From Siphonodentalium dalli (taxonomy: Eukaryota; Mollusca; Scaphopoda; Gadilida; Siphonodentaliidae), in NCBI GenBank assembly GCA_032622095.1, contig CP136061.1:55873762-55937761 (forward strand): a DNA stretch of 64,000 nt, given 5' to 3'. The notes below the pieces were generated by a model. It saw only the letters and a program-made list of their open reading frames with translations, had not been told where the DNA came from and ran no database searches. Both the position numbers and the translations under genes were made by a program. How positions within the stretch are numbered: position 1 is the first letter of the stretch; each line of letters opens with the position of its first letter. Below, in pieces: positions 1-10,950 of the stretch.

Positions 1-101
1 ATGACCCTTCTCATTCATTATGACTCGCCCAAAGTCAGTAATTTTGAACCCATAAGTGAATAGTTATGAAATGATCCTAAGCTAAATCAAATATATTGAT
101 A

Positions 102-314
102 CAGTAATGCCCTAAATAATTGACTCCTTAACCACAGCAGAATTATGGTTAACTTTTCAGGATTTAGTCGGAAATATGGCTTGTTGCCATTCATCGGAAA
201 GCTCTCACTGAGAACTTTCCGATGAATGGCAACAAGCCATATTTCCGACTAAATCCTGATAAGTTAACCATAATTCTGCTGTGGTTAAGGAGTCAATTAT
301 TTAGGACATTTCTG
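102..314. mobile_element. Family A palindromic MITE, complete copy
   Basis: Near-perfect inverted repeat of about 213 bp. Each arm runs from CAGTAATGC at the end to GGAAAGCTCTC at the centre. It is flanked by TA at 100-101 and 315-316. TA duplication plus a CAGT start fits a non-autonomous Tc1/mariner-like element. It has no coding capacity. A transcript crossing it would fold into a ~100-bp double-stranded hairpin. The left arm here reads GTTAACTTTTC where other copies have GGGTAACTTTTC. Confidence 0.85.
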
Positions 315-316
315 TA

Positions 317-648
317 GGCTATGAGTGGAAACCCCTCAATTCAAGAACAAATTTTGGCAATATACAAACGGCAATGATTCCGCCAAAAAAAATTACAAGA
401 TATATTTCACATACAGGTATAAGAATTACGTTGATTGTTACTAACTTGGTTATAAAATTTATCAAAATAACTACATGTACTTTGTGTATTTTTGGGTTTC
501 TCACAAGAAGGCAATATCATGGGGATGTGGATTGCAATGAAGTGGATCGCAGATATTATTTGTCAAACTCAACAGGTTTGGCAATACTGGGTATTGTGAT
601 AGTGGGTAGTCATTGTTGAGAATTTAGACTTCCAAAGTAGTCTGGCCG
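317..648. other. No gene recognised
   Basis: AT-rich stretch between two MITEs. A plus-strand open frame at 374-619 (81 codons) has no recognisable motif and no clear exon boundaries, so I do not call it a gene. Confidence 0.5.
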
Positions 649-906
649 CAAGCCTTGAAATAGGGTGTCTGTCATTTGCAGAATGAGGTTCCCAGAGGGT
701 GAATTTAGTGATGCTACCCCGCATAGCGGGCTAGCATCACCAAATTCACCCTCTGGGAACCTCATTCTGCATGCTTACACCTCAGCAGAATGAGGTTCCC
801 AGAGGGTGAATTTGGTGATGCTAGCCCGCTATGCGGGGTAGCATCACTAAATTCACCCTCTGGGAACCTCATTCTGCAAATGACAGACACACTATTTCAA
901 GGCTTG
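649..906. mobile_element. Family B bipartite MITE, short form
   Basis: Terminal inverted repeats CAAGCCTTGAAATAG and CTATTTCAAGGCTTG enclose two inverted-repeat arms built on GAATGAGGTTCCCAGAGG and its complement. The arms meet at GCTTACACCTCAGC without the ~200-bp spacer of longer copies, so this is a spacer-less or deleted form. Flanks GTCTGGCCG and GTCCGGCGC look like a decayed 8-9 bp target duplication. Intact duplications in other copies indicate an 8-bp class (hAT, P or Merlin-like). No coding capacity. Confidence 0.8.
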
Positions 907-1378
907 GTCCGGCGCCGATAGTGCATTGTTCAATCAGTGTGCTAATAGCTACCAGCATTAATTCGCACACCTTTGTGTTCCACATGACGAAACCATTATT
1001 CTTTATTGTGTAAGAAGTTCATAGTTTCATTTACCAAATGGACCAGAGGACATGGTATATAGACAATAAACAATATACAGGCTTATTTTATGTAAATTGA
1101 TTATGTTTCGTCTGGCCTCCCCATGTGTTTTTATTACACACATTATACGACATGGCAAAAATACAGTACTGATGTCCGAGCAGAATCATAAACCAACGAG
1201 CAAAATTGTGTAAGTATCTCTTTTGGGTAGCCATGCCCTCTGAGGATGATTTTTAGTTTAATGGGGATGATTGAAGCAAATAATTCCCAGAAAAAGTTAA
1301 ATTCTCATAGTTTCATGACTATATGATTCAGAATAAGTAATAATATCATCGGATGTTAATTCAGTCTGTATATATACA

Positions 1379-1380
<2 letters not shown>
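907..1380. other. No gene recognised
   Basis: AT-rich unique-looking DNA. A weak plus-strand acceptor/donor pair surrounds 1171-1211, but it is too short and weak to call an exon. Confidence 0.4.

Positions 1381-1381
<1 letters not shown>

Positions 1382-1417
<36 letters not shown>
1382..1417. repeat. (AG)n microsatellite
   Basis: About 18 uninterrupted AG dinucleotides. On the minus strand it directly follows an AATAAA-containing 3' end, so it may be the simple-repeat tail of a retroelement. Confidence 0.9.
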
Positions 1418-1420
<3 letters not shown>

Positions 1421-1680
1421 TTTATTGACAAAGAGCAACTCCAACAAAATATGCACAAATAATAATGAAGATGATAAAGTTAATACAGATTAAAAGAAAA
1501 TACAACAAAATCTATGCTAACCCATCTGGGATAACTATCCACCAGATGGGCTGAGTGCTCCTTGCCTGGGGAGGGCATATCCAATAATTCTTACTTAAGT
1601 CTTACTGCCCACCCCAACTAGTCATTATAATAACACTCTGCTCTGTCTGGAAGCTGCGTGGACCATGGTATATTATATAG
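1418..1680 (-). mobile_element. Putative LINE/SINE 3' end (minus strand)
   Basis: Read on the minus strand, this stretch ends with CAATAAATTA followed by (TC)n. That is a polyadenylation signal next to a simple-repeat tail, as at the clear LINE 3' end near 53.7 kb. A short inverted repeat (CCATCTGG / CCAGATGG) lies inside. No coding sequence is recognisable, so the class is inferred only from the tail structure. Confidence 0.35.
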
Positions 1681-2124
1681 AATAACTGTGGTCAATTATA
1701 AAATATACAATTTGTGTATAGAATCATTTAGAAATGAATTAGAAATGCACAAGCCCTGAAATTTCTTAACATCTGAAATATTGACATTATTAAAATAAAT
1801 AAGAGTGTTTGTCCTTACTATCCATCCACCAAAGTAGTCTCAATTCGTTGGCTCTTGATTTAGTGGTTCAGCCATATCACGAAATGAATGAATAATAGAC
1901 ACATCATGAATTAAATGATTTTACAGTATACCCACATATCCCACATCTGACCTAGAGCTATCAATATATTTGATTTAGCTTATGATCATTTCATAACTAT
2001 TATTCACTTTTGGGTTCAAAATTGCTGACTTTGGGCCAGTCATAATGAACGAGAAAGATCATGACAGATCTCATATTGTAATTTTGAAAACATTGGGATG
2101 GTATCACCCAGATAGGAGCATCCA
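1681..2124. other. No gene recognised
   Basis: AT-rich sequence without a convincing exon. The segment 1960-2050 closely resembles the first 100 bases of the window (CATTTCATAACTATTATTCA and GGGCCAGTCATAATGAACGA in inverse orientation), so it is itself a repeat. Confidence 0.4.
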
Positions 2125-2129
2125 ACTTG

Positions 2130-2276
2130 GAACTTTTCATGACTGGAGCTTCCTGAAATTTTTCAAAAATCCTATGCCAATGCATTATCTTAAATTATGC
2201 AAGTCTCCCAGAGACTCACATATATAAGAAAAGGCACTGGCACGTGATCTTTAATGCAGCTCCTGTCATGAAAGGG
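2130..2276. mobile_element. Family E TTAA element, left-truncated
   Basis: Contains CATGACTGGAGCTTCCTGAA at the left, a decayed GCCAATGCATT hairpin core, and the right end CATGAAAGGG followed by TTAA (2277-2280). The left TTAA is lost. It is piggyBac-like by TTAA target and CCCTTT terminus, and non-coding. Confidence 0.6.
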
Positions 2277-2577
2277 TTAAGTCATTGATTCTATCACCAC
2301 ATCATTCACACAAGCGGCAACACATTAGATATTCACTCAAAGAGACATAACTCTATTTTCCAGAATATCTACATCAGTTTGAAGATAAAGCAATTGCTGC
2401 TGGAGTTGTCTATCTCTTAACATAATTCAAGACTCAGTAATATCTGTCTGCTAAATAATTTACAATTATCTGGAACTAATGGTCACTCTGGTGAATACAG
2501 GTACACTGTTTTGTCTGTATGGCTATATGTCCTCCCTGGTATGTCATTTATATAACAAGGGACTTAACCCTTTCCAT

Positions 2578-2940
2578 ACTAAACACTCATAGCAAATGTT
2601 CAGATAAAAAGTTCAACAAATGATGTATAGTTGTTTGTTGAACTTATTATCTAAACATTTCCCTCAATAAATAGGACTCCTTCTGAATTTCTATTATCTG
2701 TTGTCTGCTTATATTACCTCTAATATAAGCAAAGATAAAGATTTATTAAAACAAACCATAAAACAGTGGTGTCTGTCGTAACATAATATATATACAATAT
2801 ATATCTGAGAAAGAAATCATATATTTGGTGACTATAAATTGACTATAATAGGTGAAACTGTACATCCCTCCTAATGAATAATAGACTATTCCATGTTCAC
2901 TTTTTATCTTGGTGGGAGAATCCATTTAGTATTGAAAGGA
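2578..2940. mobile_element. Family D TTAA element
   Basis: Starts after TTAA (2574-2577) with CCCTTTCCATACTAAACACT and ends before TTAA (2941-2944) with TTTAGTATTGAAAGG. An internal inverted repeat GTTCAACAAA / TTTGTTGAAC is characteristic of the family. The size fits a non-autonomous piggyBac-like element. Its right TTAA is also the left boundary of a family F fragment. Confidence 0.75.
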
Positions 2941-2944
2941 TTAA

Positions 2945-3010
2945 AGTGATGTGAAACACTTTGCTGGGGTGTTCAAACGAAAGAAGAACTGACGGGCAAA
3001 GGGGTACAAT
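2945..3010. mobile_element. Family F terminal fragment
   Basis: TTAA followed by AGTGATGTGAAACACT, the left terminus of the element complete at 38.05 kb. It is cut off by the family B element that starts at 3011. Confidence 0.5.
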
Positions 3011-3274
3011 CAAGCCTTGAAATAGTGTGTCTGTCATTTGCAGAATGATGTTCCCAGAGGGTGAATTTAGTGACACAATTCTGCTTAGTCCTCAACCTCA
3101 AACTGAGACCTAGGATCAGAGACTATAGAAACTTCCCAGAAGATGAGGTCTAAGCAGAATTGGGTCCCCAGAGTGTGAATTTAGTGATGATAGCCTGCTG
3201 TGCTGGGTTGCATCACTAAATTCACCCTCTGGGACCTCAATCTGCAAATGACAGACACACCATTTGAAGGCTTG
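3011..3274. mobile_element. Family B bipartite MITE
   Basis: Termini CAAGCCTTGAAATAG and GAAGGCTTG. The left arm is shortened by a deletion near 3070-3085 and the spacer is reduced to about 75 bp. Flanks GGTACAAT and GGCACATC (6 of 8 identical) look like a decayed 8-bp duplication. Confidence 0.7.
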
Positions 3275-3399
3275 GGCACATCGTTCAGAAGGAAACTTTT
3301 CCCATTTGGAAATGTTGGACTTGTGTCAGTCAAGGGCATAGGGGGCTGAAGACCCTATATGCCACACTGCTCTGCCTCCCCTGTTTAAATGCACTTAGC

Positions 3400-3925
3400 A
3401 CATAATTTTGCTCAATGCTGCTCAACACAGATATTTTCATATAATTTGTACACAAATAAAAGGTCGCAGGGGTATGTATAACTCCATCAAAAATCATCGA
3501 ACTGTAGCCTGCGTCTTCCCAAATGTGAACCACATACAAATTTCAAGAAATTGTGTTGAATATTATCATCCGAACAACCCAAAAATCAACAGATCATGAC
3601 CAAATGTTGAATTTGGCCTGTTTCTTCTCAAATGAGAATCATGCACATACCAAATATAGAGAAATTCTGTTGAATAACAAACCAAAAACTGTAATTTCTA
3701 ACTTAAAAATAGGTGCATAACTCCATCGAACTTGACCTCAATAATGTGATGATAATATTCCTCATATTTATTTTCATTTCAACTGAATAATTTTAACTGA
3801 AGTTAACGTCCGGACAAGGAATGGGACAGACTCACGGACACCATGAAGCACAGACAGACCGACACGGCTGATTACTATAGTTCTCTGAAAATTTTGGGGG
3901 AACAATTGGCAGAACAAACTCATTA
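3400..3925 (+). mobile_element. Degenerate pearl-like (Helitron-like) element
   Basis: Two to three diverged ~165-bp segments repeat the phrases 'cataactccatc...aatc' and 'acataccaaat...gaaattctgttgaata'. They are followed by a GGAC/CGGAC-rich stretch (3810-3865) and a terminal AAAATTTTGGGGGAACAATT block. The order core repeats, GGAC tail, terminal hairpin matches the better-preserved element at 34121-35381. Small open frames here are chance. Confidence 0.4.
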
Positions 3926-4073
3926 ATACTACCTGCCCCATTGTGTTTCACAAAATGCTGTATTACAATATATAAGATGATCTTTGTGTCTAATTTTAAA
4001 TAGTTATCAAACATAATAAAACACAAAATAAATTAATTTCATTAAATAAAATAATATAATATACAGTAATGCT

Positions 4074-4574
4074 CTAATTAATCGACCCCTTAACCACAAC
4101 ATAATTATGGGTAACTTTTCAGGATTTAGTCGGAAATATGGCTTGTTGCCATTCATCGGAAAGCTCTCCCAGAGAGCTTTCCGGTGAATGGCAACAATGG
4201 TAACTTTTGGCAACAATGGCAACAATGCTAACTTTTCAGGATTTAGTCAGAAATATGGCTTGTTTCCGATGAATGGCAACAATGGTAACTTTTGGCAACA
4301 ATGGCAACAATGGTAACTTTTCAGGATTTAGTCGGAAATATGGCTTGTTGCCATTCATCAGAAAGCTCTCCCAGAGAGCTTTCCGATGAATGGCAACAAG
4401 CCATATTTCCGAAAATAATTTATTTTGTGTTTTATTATGTTTGATAACTATTTCCGGAAAGCTCTCCCAGAGAGCTTTCCGATGAATGGCAACAAGCCAT
4501 ATTTCCGACTAAATCCTGAAAAGTTACGCATAATTCTGCTGTGGTTAAGGAGTCGATTAATTAGAGCATTACTG
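4074..4574. mobile_element. Family A, rearranged complex copy
   Basis: Has the normal CAGTAATGC start and CATTACTG end with flanking TA, but is 501 bp instead of 213. The centre holds repeated GGCAACAATGGTAAC segments, three copies of the hairpin tip (GGAAAGCTCTCCCAGAGAGC), and at 4415-4451 a 37-bp exact inverted copy of flanking DNA at 3999-4035. This suggests template switching or foldback repair during replication. Confidence 0.8.
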
Positions 4575-4731
4575 TACATCATGATTCGATTAGCACTATG
4601 GATGCAAACTGATATTTAGCATGTGGGGGTCCTCGAAGATAAGCCCAGTACCATGTATTTTGTGTCAGAAATTTCACGGGCCTCTTTAAACCTTTTATTT
4701 ACTAAATCCTAGTAGTTCCCTGTAACCCATG

Positions 4732-4898
4732 TGTTGAACTTATTATCTGAACATCTTACAAGTGAAAAGGAATCCTTTCGCACTTCCATTATCCTTCATC
4801 TACTTATATGGCTGAACAACCCTCCAGATGAATAATGGACCATTACAATGTGTACTTTTATAACTGAACATGGGAATGCATTAAGTAATGAATGAGTT
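4732..4898. mobile_element. Family D fragment
   Basis: Matches the inner part and right end of family D (TGTTGAACTTATTATCTGAA, later CCTCCAGATGAATAATGGAC). No TTAA boundary with a CCCTTT terminus is kept on either side. Confidence 0.45.
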
Positions 4899-5405
4899 AA
4901 TATATCTTGAAGAATCTCCTGCAATATAAGTGCATACTGGAAGATACATGTGCATGTACATGCATGACAATACTTGGATATAGATAGTCATTACTCATAA
5001 ATATTCTCCCATTCAGTCCTAAATGTAGGGTCTGACGCCCGTCTATATTAATGTAATGGTCTTGTTCACTATCTGATTGGATGTTTAGATAATACAAGCA
5101 AACAAAGAGAGAAAATACACTGGATAATCATTGAATGATTTGCAGTGATGTTCTGATAATAAGTTAAAAAATAAGCTTGTTAACTGAATATCACTATAAA
5201 CCAAAGACTGAAAATCAAGTAAATACTCACGAGTGAGTACCAAGTTATCGAAGGCCAAAGAAAACTAAATGTATAACTTACATGTCAGAAAAAACGAGAT
5301 GTTGCACCACGATTGCTGGGATGGGTATTGAAAATTGAAATATGCGCAGTTCAGAAACCAAATTGTGAAAAAAAGTGTGATGAACAAACAAATTACTTGA
5401 CAATT
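4899..5405. other. No gene recognised
   Basis: AT-rich. A minus-strand acceptor/donor pair at 5285-5318 encloses only 34 bp and is not convincing on its own. Confidence 0.4.
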
Positions 5406-5945
5406 CTAACAAATGACAGACATTTTCAGATAAATAAAGGATAACTCTTGAACGGAAAATGTAAACAACCTCTTTTGAAAGTTATCATATTACCAAACCT
5501 ACATACCAAATTTCATTGAGATCCGATAACCCATGGTTGAGATATAAGAGCAGACGGACGGAAATCCAACATTTTCAAATAAACAAAGAGGGATAACTCT
5601 TGAACGAAAAATGGGAACAATATCAATGAAACCTGTTTTAAAAGCCCTCCTGATGCCAAACATGCATACCAAATTTCATCGAGATCCGATAACCCATGGT
5701 TGAGATATATGAGCAGACGGACAGAAATCCAACATTTTCAGATAAACATGGATAACTCTTGAATGGAAAATGTGAACATATGAGTGAACGTCAATGAACC
5801 CTCTTTTAAAAGCCCTCCTGATACCAAACCTGCATACCAAATTTAATTGAGATCTGATCACCCATGGTTGAGATATATGAGCGGCTGGACGGTCGGACGG
5901 CTGGACGGACACATGTAATCCAGTATCCCCCCCCCCATCTTTTGG
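5405..5945 (+). mobile_element. Pearl-like (Helitron-like) element, three core units
   Basis: Three tandem units of about 150-165 bp begin near 5421, 5570 and 5733 (CATTTTCAGATAAA...GGATAACTCTTGAA) and share ACCAAATTTCATTGAGATCC. They are followed by a GGAC/CGGAC tail (5882-5910) and a C-run (5926-5936). A tandem core followed by a GGAC-type tail is the organisation described for bivalve pearl elements, now usually treated as non-autonomous Helitron relatives. That family link is from general knowledge, not a search. Not protein-coding. Confidence 0.6.
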
Positions 5946-5984
5946 AATGGGAGTGTAATTAGGTTTGGATGGTACAGTAAGGCC

Positions 5985-6455
5985 GATGGGGTCATTGTCA
6001 CAAGGCTCCGGTCACATTTGTAGCCAGCTTTTTAAATGGATCACAAATGTAGCCATCTTTTCACCGGCGATCACATTCGTAGCCAGCTTTTCTAATTCCA
6101 TGCTTTATATGGCGCGAAATATGACATCATCACATTCATGATTAAAATGTCGACGTCGTGCTCCAGAAATGACTTCGTTTATCAACTTGTATTGGATTAT
6201 AATTCGAGCATTCTAACGATATTGATCGGAAATCTCAGGTTATAAATGAACTATAATATAACATTAAAATTCAAGTTGTTTTTCATCCATCAACTCAAAA
6301 AAATTAGATTAACCTTAAATCTTGTACATTGAGGCTCGCATGAATATGAAAAGCTGGCTACGAATGTGATCGCCATAGAAAAGTTGGCTACATTTGAGAT
6401 CGATGTAAAAAGCTGGCTAGGAATGTGATCGATGCCTTGTGACAATGACCCCATC
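5985..6455. mobile_element. MITE with long terminal inverted repeats
   Basis: Left end GATGGGGTCATTGTCACAAG is exactly inverted at the right end (CTTGTGACAATGACCCCATC). Inner arms repeat TAGCCAGCTTTT / AAAAGCTGGCTA several times. Total is 471 bp with no coding capacity. CAGTAAG occurs just outside both ends, but a clean target duplication could not be defined, so the superfamily is unassigned. Confidence 0.75.
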
Positions 6456-6510
6456 AGCTGCAGTAAGTGAAGACTGTGATAAGCGCAACACTGTGACGAC
6501 CACACTAAGC

Positions 6511-6557
6511 CCACGGTGGATCACCAGGATTTACAGTGATTTTATTTTTTATGGTGA
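6511..6557. repeat. Short inverted repeat
   Basis: CACGGTGGATCACCA and TGGTGATCCACGGTG form near-perfect 15-bp arms around a 17-bp AT-rich loop. This hairpin lies immediately left of the hAT-like insertion. Confidence 0.7.
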
Positions 6558-6580
6558 TCCACGGTGAACTTGCAGGAGCG

Positions 6581-6952
6581 CAGGTGCGCCAGAAGAGGGG
6601 GGGCAGAGGGGGCAGCTGACCCCCTGCCCTTGACCAAGGGGGGCGGGCGGGGGCAGGACTTGCCCTTTTTCTGGAGACAGAAAATGCTTTTTGTGTGTTT
6701 AATCTCGTTTTTATAGCAAGATGTGACTGTTTTGGTCCAAATACCACCAATTTCACAAGGAATATAAATTTTTTGTCAATTTTATCACAAAACGGCCATA
6801 AAAACCGACAAATACCATTAAAATAGGGATTTTTGCCACAATGAATTTATGGTTATTTTCCCTAGTTTGCGGAGAAAATGCCCTTTTTTTGCGGAAAAGT
6901 GCCCTTTTTGTAGGCTCTGCCCCCCTGCCCTTGGATGCTTCCGGCGCCCCTG
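6581..6952. mobile_element. hAT-like MITE with 8-bp target duplication
   Basis: Left terminus CAGGTGCGCCAGAAG and right terminus CTTCCGGCGCCCCTG are imperfect inverted repeats. Both sides carry the exact 8-mer CAGGAGCG (6573-6580, 6953-6960). An 8-bp duplication with CAGG-starting ends is the hAT signature. The 372-bp body is unusually GC-rich at both ends and has no transposase. The small minus-strand open frames at 6505-6756 and 6818-7003 are by-products. Confidence 0.8.
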
Positions 6953-7136
6953 CAGGAGCGGATTAATATGAATCAACAGAAATTCTGGAGACCATGCAAC
7001 CAAGGCTCACCAAGAATTACCGTGAACCACTGAGAATTTAATCTCTGAATAACTGCCACACTTCATGTTGATTACACGATAAGGCTCACTAATCCAATAT
7101 TCGCCATTCAAGCTTTCGATGCTGAGTGGGACACCG

Positions 7137-7242
7137 TGAGAGCTTTCCGATGAATGGCAACAAGCCATATTTCCGACTAAATCCTGAAAAGTTACCCATA
7201 ATTCTGCTGTGGTTAAGGAGTCGATTACTTAGGGCATTACTG
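7137..7242. mobile_element. Family A half copy (right arm)
   Basis: GAGAGCTTTCCGATGAATGG through GGGCATTACTG, then TA. Of the left arm only an eroded scrap remains (CGCCATTCAAGCTTTCGATG, from 7102). Confidence 0.75.
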
Positions 7243-7244
7243 TA

Positions 7245-7944
7245 GCTTTACATACTGTATGCTAAAAATATTGTTTAAAATAATTTTAAAAAGATATATC
7301 ATGGCTTTCTTTTCTCCCTTGAAATTTAATGATAGCATTGGACTGAGAACATTTTGAATTGCTTTCTGTAAACATTTAGCTAAATACTTTGACTAAGAAA
7401 TCAACAGATTTTTTAACATTGGAGGGTATATTTTTTCTCGTTTGTTATTTGTTATTGACATATTGTAATGAAAATTTCAAGAGATTTTAGTTGTGTACCA
7501 TGAACAAAATGTTTTGGCCTGAGGGTCAATTGACATAACACAGAGTGACAGCAAGTGACAGCAAGCAACAGCCCAAAAAAACATTACATCAAAAGCGGAA
7601 TTTAACAGACCAACAAGTACAAAAATGTCCTTTCTATACTGGGAGTGACATAATGTACTTTTTATTCTATTCATTTAGACTTTCCATCAAAAGCTGAACC
7701 AGGGCATGTTATTGACCTGAATATTTTGAGTAAACATCCTCAGACAGTGACAGTGTAGTTCTGAGTTTAGAGTTATCTTTCATTGTATGGATACAACCAC
7801 TTCATATGCCTTGAGAAATGCTTTTAACAAATTCATCATTTCCATGAGCCATTTGACAAGGTGTGTAGGATAGGGGATTAATCCTACTAATTTCTGAGAT
7901 TCAGACGAACATTCCCTCGATAATTGGTCACTTGAACTCATCAT
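7245..7944. other. No gene recognised
   Basis: About 700 bp of AT-rich sequence with no recognised repeat end or coding segment. A minus-strand open frame at 7477-7674 has no motif or splice support. Confidence 0.4.
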
Positions 7945-7948
7945 TTAA

Positions 7949-8101
7949 TCCTTTCTATACTAAATACTCATTGACGAGTAGTTCCCTATAAACTTCCCTT
8001 AGGAATATGTTGAAATAATAAGTTCAATAAATGAAAGGCCGTTTATTGAACGTATTATATGAACATTTCCCACAATGAATAGGAACCCCGTCATGAAAGG
8101 G
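7949..8101. mobile_element. Family D TTAA element, short
   Basis: Flanked by TTAA (7945-7948 and 8102-8105). The left end TCCTTTCTATACTAAATACT has lost one C. The right end is ATGAAAGGG. The internal GTTCAATAAA / TTTATTGAAC inverted repeat is present. 153 bp, non-coding. Confidence 0.7.
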
Positions 8102-8105
8102 TTAA

Positions 8106-8979
8106 CTGTTTGCTTATATCTCATGTTACATTCATAAAATGGTTCATGCATATGATTATATGTACAGACAGTATATTATGCCTTTGTAAGACTTTAAAGG
8201 GACATGACTCATTCGAACCATAAAATTTATACATAATTCGGGAAGAGTGGCTCAAAACATACATATGTAAACTATATATTCCCGAGCACTAAAAACGTGT
8301 TTTGTTTGTTACATTTTTGCATAAATTTGATATCGTTTTGTTGTTCCGATTAAAATGTTCTAATCAGCTGATCTTCCGTGATGCTGGCAGCATTCGTGCG
8401 TTTTTGGAAATAAGTGCATTTTCGATACCACCATGTTTGTGACGTATTTTGTTTCCAAGGTTCCCCAGCTTCTCTATCATTTTAGGTATGCGATAAGATG
8501 TATCTGTTGGATCTTATTTGTCCATGCGAGAATAATAGTCTCTGTTGACAAGGATGTAATGACGGAACGCTTTTCCAGTTTGTTACACAATGTCAAAATG
8601 GATTTTAGTCATTTACATTGATCCATGGAACACATTCATTTTTCTCAAATTTCAATTTTGTATAGTCAATAACAGTTCAGCATGGCCCTATATATATGTT
8701 TGGTTGATGAACTCCAGTTAGTTCAATTCTGTAGTTCTTTTTAACTACCCACCAGTGACACAGCGAAGGCACGTGGGTGGGTGATAGCAATCTTGAAAAC
8801 AATAGTTGAAATAAATAAATAAAAAATATTCTGATATTTAAATTAAAGGTACATTATCCGATTCGATGGTTTCCCTACCATCAGATTCCAACAACAGCAA
8901 CATTTCTTCAAAAGAAGCTTTGTTATCAGAATATATTAATTACCACTTGTCGATTATTTGCTAGGCTGCAAGACATTCC
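8106..8979. other. Repeat-like DNA, no gene recognised
   Basis: Around 8196 the text TTAAAGGGACATGACTCATT resembles a TTAA-flanked terminus, but no matching right end was found. A 62-codon plus-strand frame (8433-8621) has no supporting feature. Confidence 0.3.
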
Positions 8980-8987
8980 AGTCCAGG

Positions 8988-9558
8988 CAGGGTCCGCGCT
9001 GGACCGAAATTAACTTTTGCCAAATAATTTGCCAAAATGAAAATATTTTTTGCCAAATTATTTTAGCAATTGCCAAATGCTATCCCCGATAGTATAATTT
9101 TCTGCAACCTTAAGTCTTATGTTTCGACACTTTTGAGCCACTTTTGATATCGATAGAAAATCAGTTAGTTAATAATTAATTATACTCGCATATCTATTTT
9201 TGGTTTATCATACAACAATAAGCCGATCACCGAACAATACAATGGTAGAAGGGTTTCTCCAACAGAATGGCACATAACAGGAGGATTAGTAATCCTACAA
9301 CCACCAGTACTAATGCTATGAGATTAACTGCATCTTAATAGAGGTGTTAACCTTTCCCAAACCTTATAAAAACACCACTAATATAATTATGTTGTAAGAG
9401 TTTCCTGAAATTAATGGTATTGATTGACCAGTATTTTTCAAATTTCTTGAGGAATTAAAAAGTGAATTGCCAAAACTTTTGCCAAATGAAAATATTTTTT
9501 GCCAATTTTGAATTATTTTTGCCATTGGCAAATTTGGCAAGTGGCAGCGCGAACCCTG
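8988..9558. mobile_element. hAT-like MITE with 8-bp target duplication
   Basis: Ends CAGGGTCCGCGCTG and CAGCGCGAACCCTG are inverted repeats. The flanking 8-mer AGTCCAGG is exact on both sides (8980-8987, 9559-9566). Sub-terminal tracts repeat TTTTGCCAAAT in both orientations. 571 bp with no transposase; assigned to hAT on duplication length and CAGGG ends. Confidence 0.85.
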
Positions 9559-9566
9559 AGTCCAGG

Positions 9567-10244
9567 TGGTGAAAAATAACAGATTTCAAAAGAAAATAAT
9601 AATCATATCCTCTATAACATATCCAAAGTCTGAAAAAAAATTCTTGGAGCAAAATGTTCTATTCAAAATGGCGTCCATGATGTCAATTGGCATCGAAAAA
9701 TGCTGACTTTCTGTGATAGGTGCACAAACTATCGACAAATTAGTAATAAAATAAAATATACACAAACAATGCTTAGTCGTAAACCATATAATTATGCAGA
9801 ATGTCTGTCCCAACATGTCCATAACACACCTATTACCCCATTTGATATTGGAATAGTTAGAAAATAGACATGGAAAAATAACACAGAAACAGCATCTTCA
9901 CCATAGGTTTCAGTAGTAGAATAGGATTAAATTTGTTTTAAATTGTTTTTCCTCAAAATGTGTCTACAATCTGTTCCCATAGTAATGACACCACTTTCAA
10001 ATTTTACAGCAGTGCAGAACATAAAGCTCACATCATCTACTTTTATATGATATCTAATTTTTTCATGTGTTAAAAAAAATGTAGTCAAAACCGCTCATCT
10101 AAGTAGATAATTAACACAGTTCCAATGCTACGTGAGTGTGTACGCACTCTCCCCACCTGTCTATCTTGTTTCCAGTTGCCTTTCATATAAAAACATGCAA
10201 TGAATGGATATACCTAAATTGTGATAAACTATATGGACACTTAG
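9567..10244. other. No gene recognised
   Basis: AT-rich. A minus-strand open frame at 9586-9822 partly overlaps the MITE end and shows no motif. Confidence 0.4.
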
Positions 10245-10790
10245 CTAGATCATCATATCATGAATCTCTACCCTGGCTACGCCCATAGAGATAATTCTAC
10301 ACCAGTTCAAATAATGTGAGCTTTTTCATGTTCAGACAGGGAAATTTATAACATAAAACAAAAAAAACAGTGCAGCTAATATACGTCTTAGTTAATATCG
10401 TTCCTCAGAAAATACAGTTCCACAGTGTACGTAGGACATGAAGATCCCAGCTCGATGTTGCATGAAATACGTCACTTTGTTGAGTCGAGTTTGATTGGCA
10501 CCTTTTACAATCATGAAATTTCTCAGGGGTAATCAATTCAATCTTTATTTCGATGTTGACTCACGAAAGTCACAGACAAATCATGCAATCTGAAGTTGTG
10601 ACCATGCACCCCTATTGTGAAATATATTATTAAGGAACCAGAATTAAGAAAGAAATATAGTCACTGTGTTAATTGTTTGTTCTTCAATGCTATAAAGTTT
10701 TCCATCAGAATATTAAAAAGTTCCCATATGTTGAACGGATTGAATATGATCTCTACGGTAGCCAGAGTATAGATTCATAACATGATCTAA
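10245..10790. mobile_element. Family H foldback element, copy 1
   Basis: Arms of ~80 bp: CTAGATCATCATATCATGAA with CTACCCTGGCTACG on the left, and CGGTAGCCAGAGTATAGATT with ATAACATGATCTAA on the right. The same arms occur at 38.9-39.3 kb. The interior (~380 bp) is non-coding. Confidence 0.55.
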
Positions 10791-10950
10791 TACTTGGCGA
10801 TCCATTCCTATATTCTACAAGAAAGAAATATATGTAGAATATACTGCCAATCATGCAATTCACTACCATAATGATGTTGGGTTGAAATTTAAATACAAAT
10901 GCATCTTAACATACCGGTAGGCTACATTGTTAGAGATAGCTGGTATTTAA

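Noticed and set aside
1171-1211. Possible plus-strand mini-exon starting MSEQNHKP with GTAAGT donor
   Set aside because: Only a dozen codons, weak upstream acceptor, no other exon in phase.
5285-5318. 34-bp minus-strand segment between acceptor and donor
   Set aside because: Splice consensus is good, but 34 bp is too short to judge coding content.
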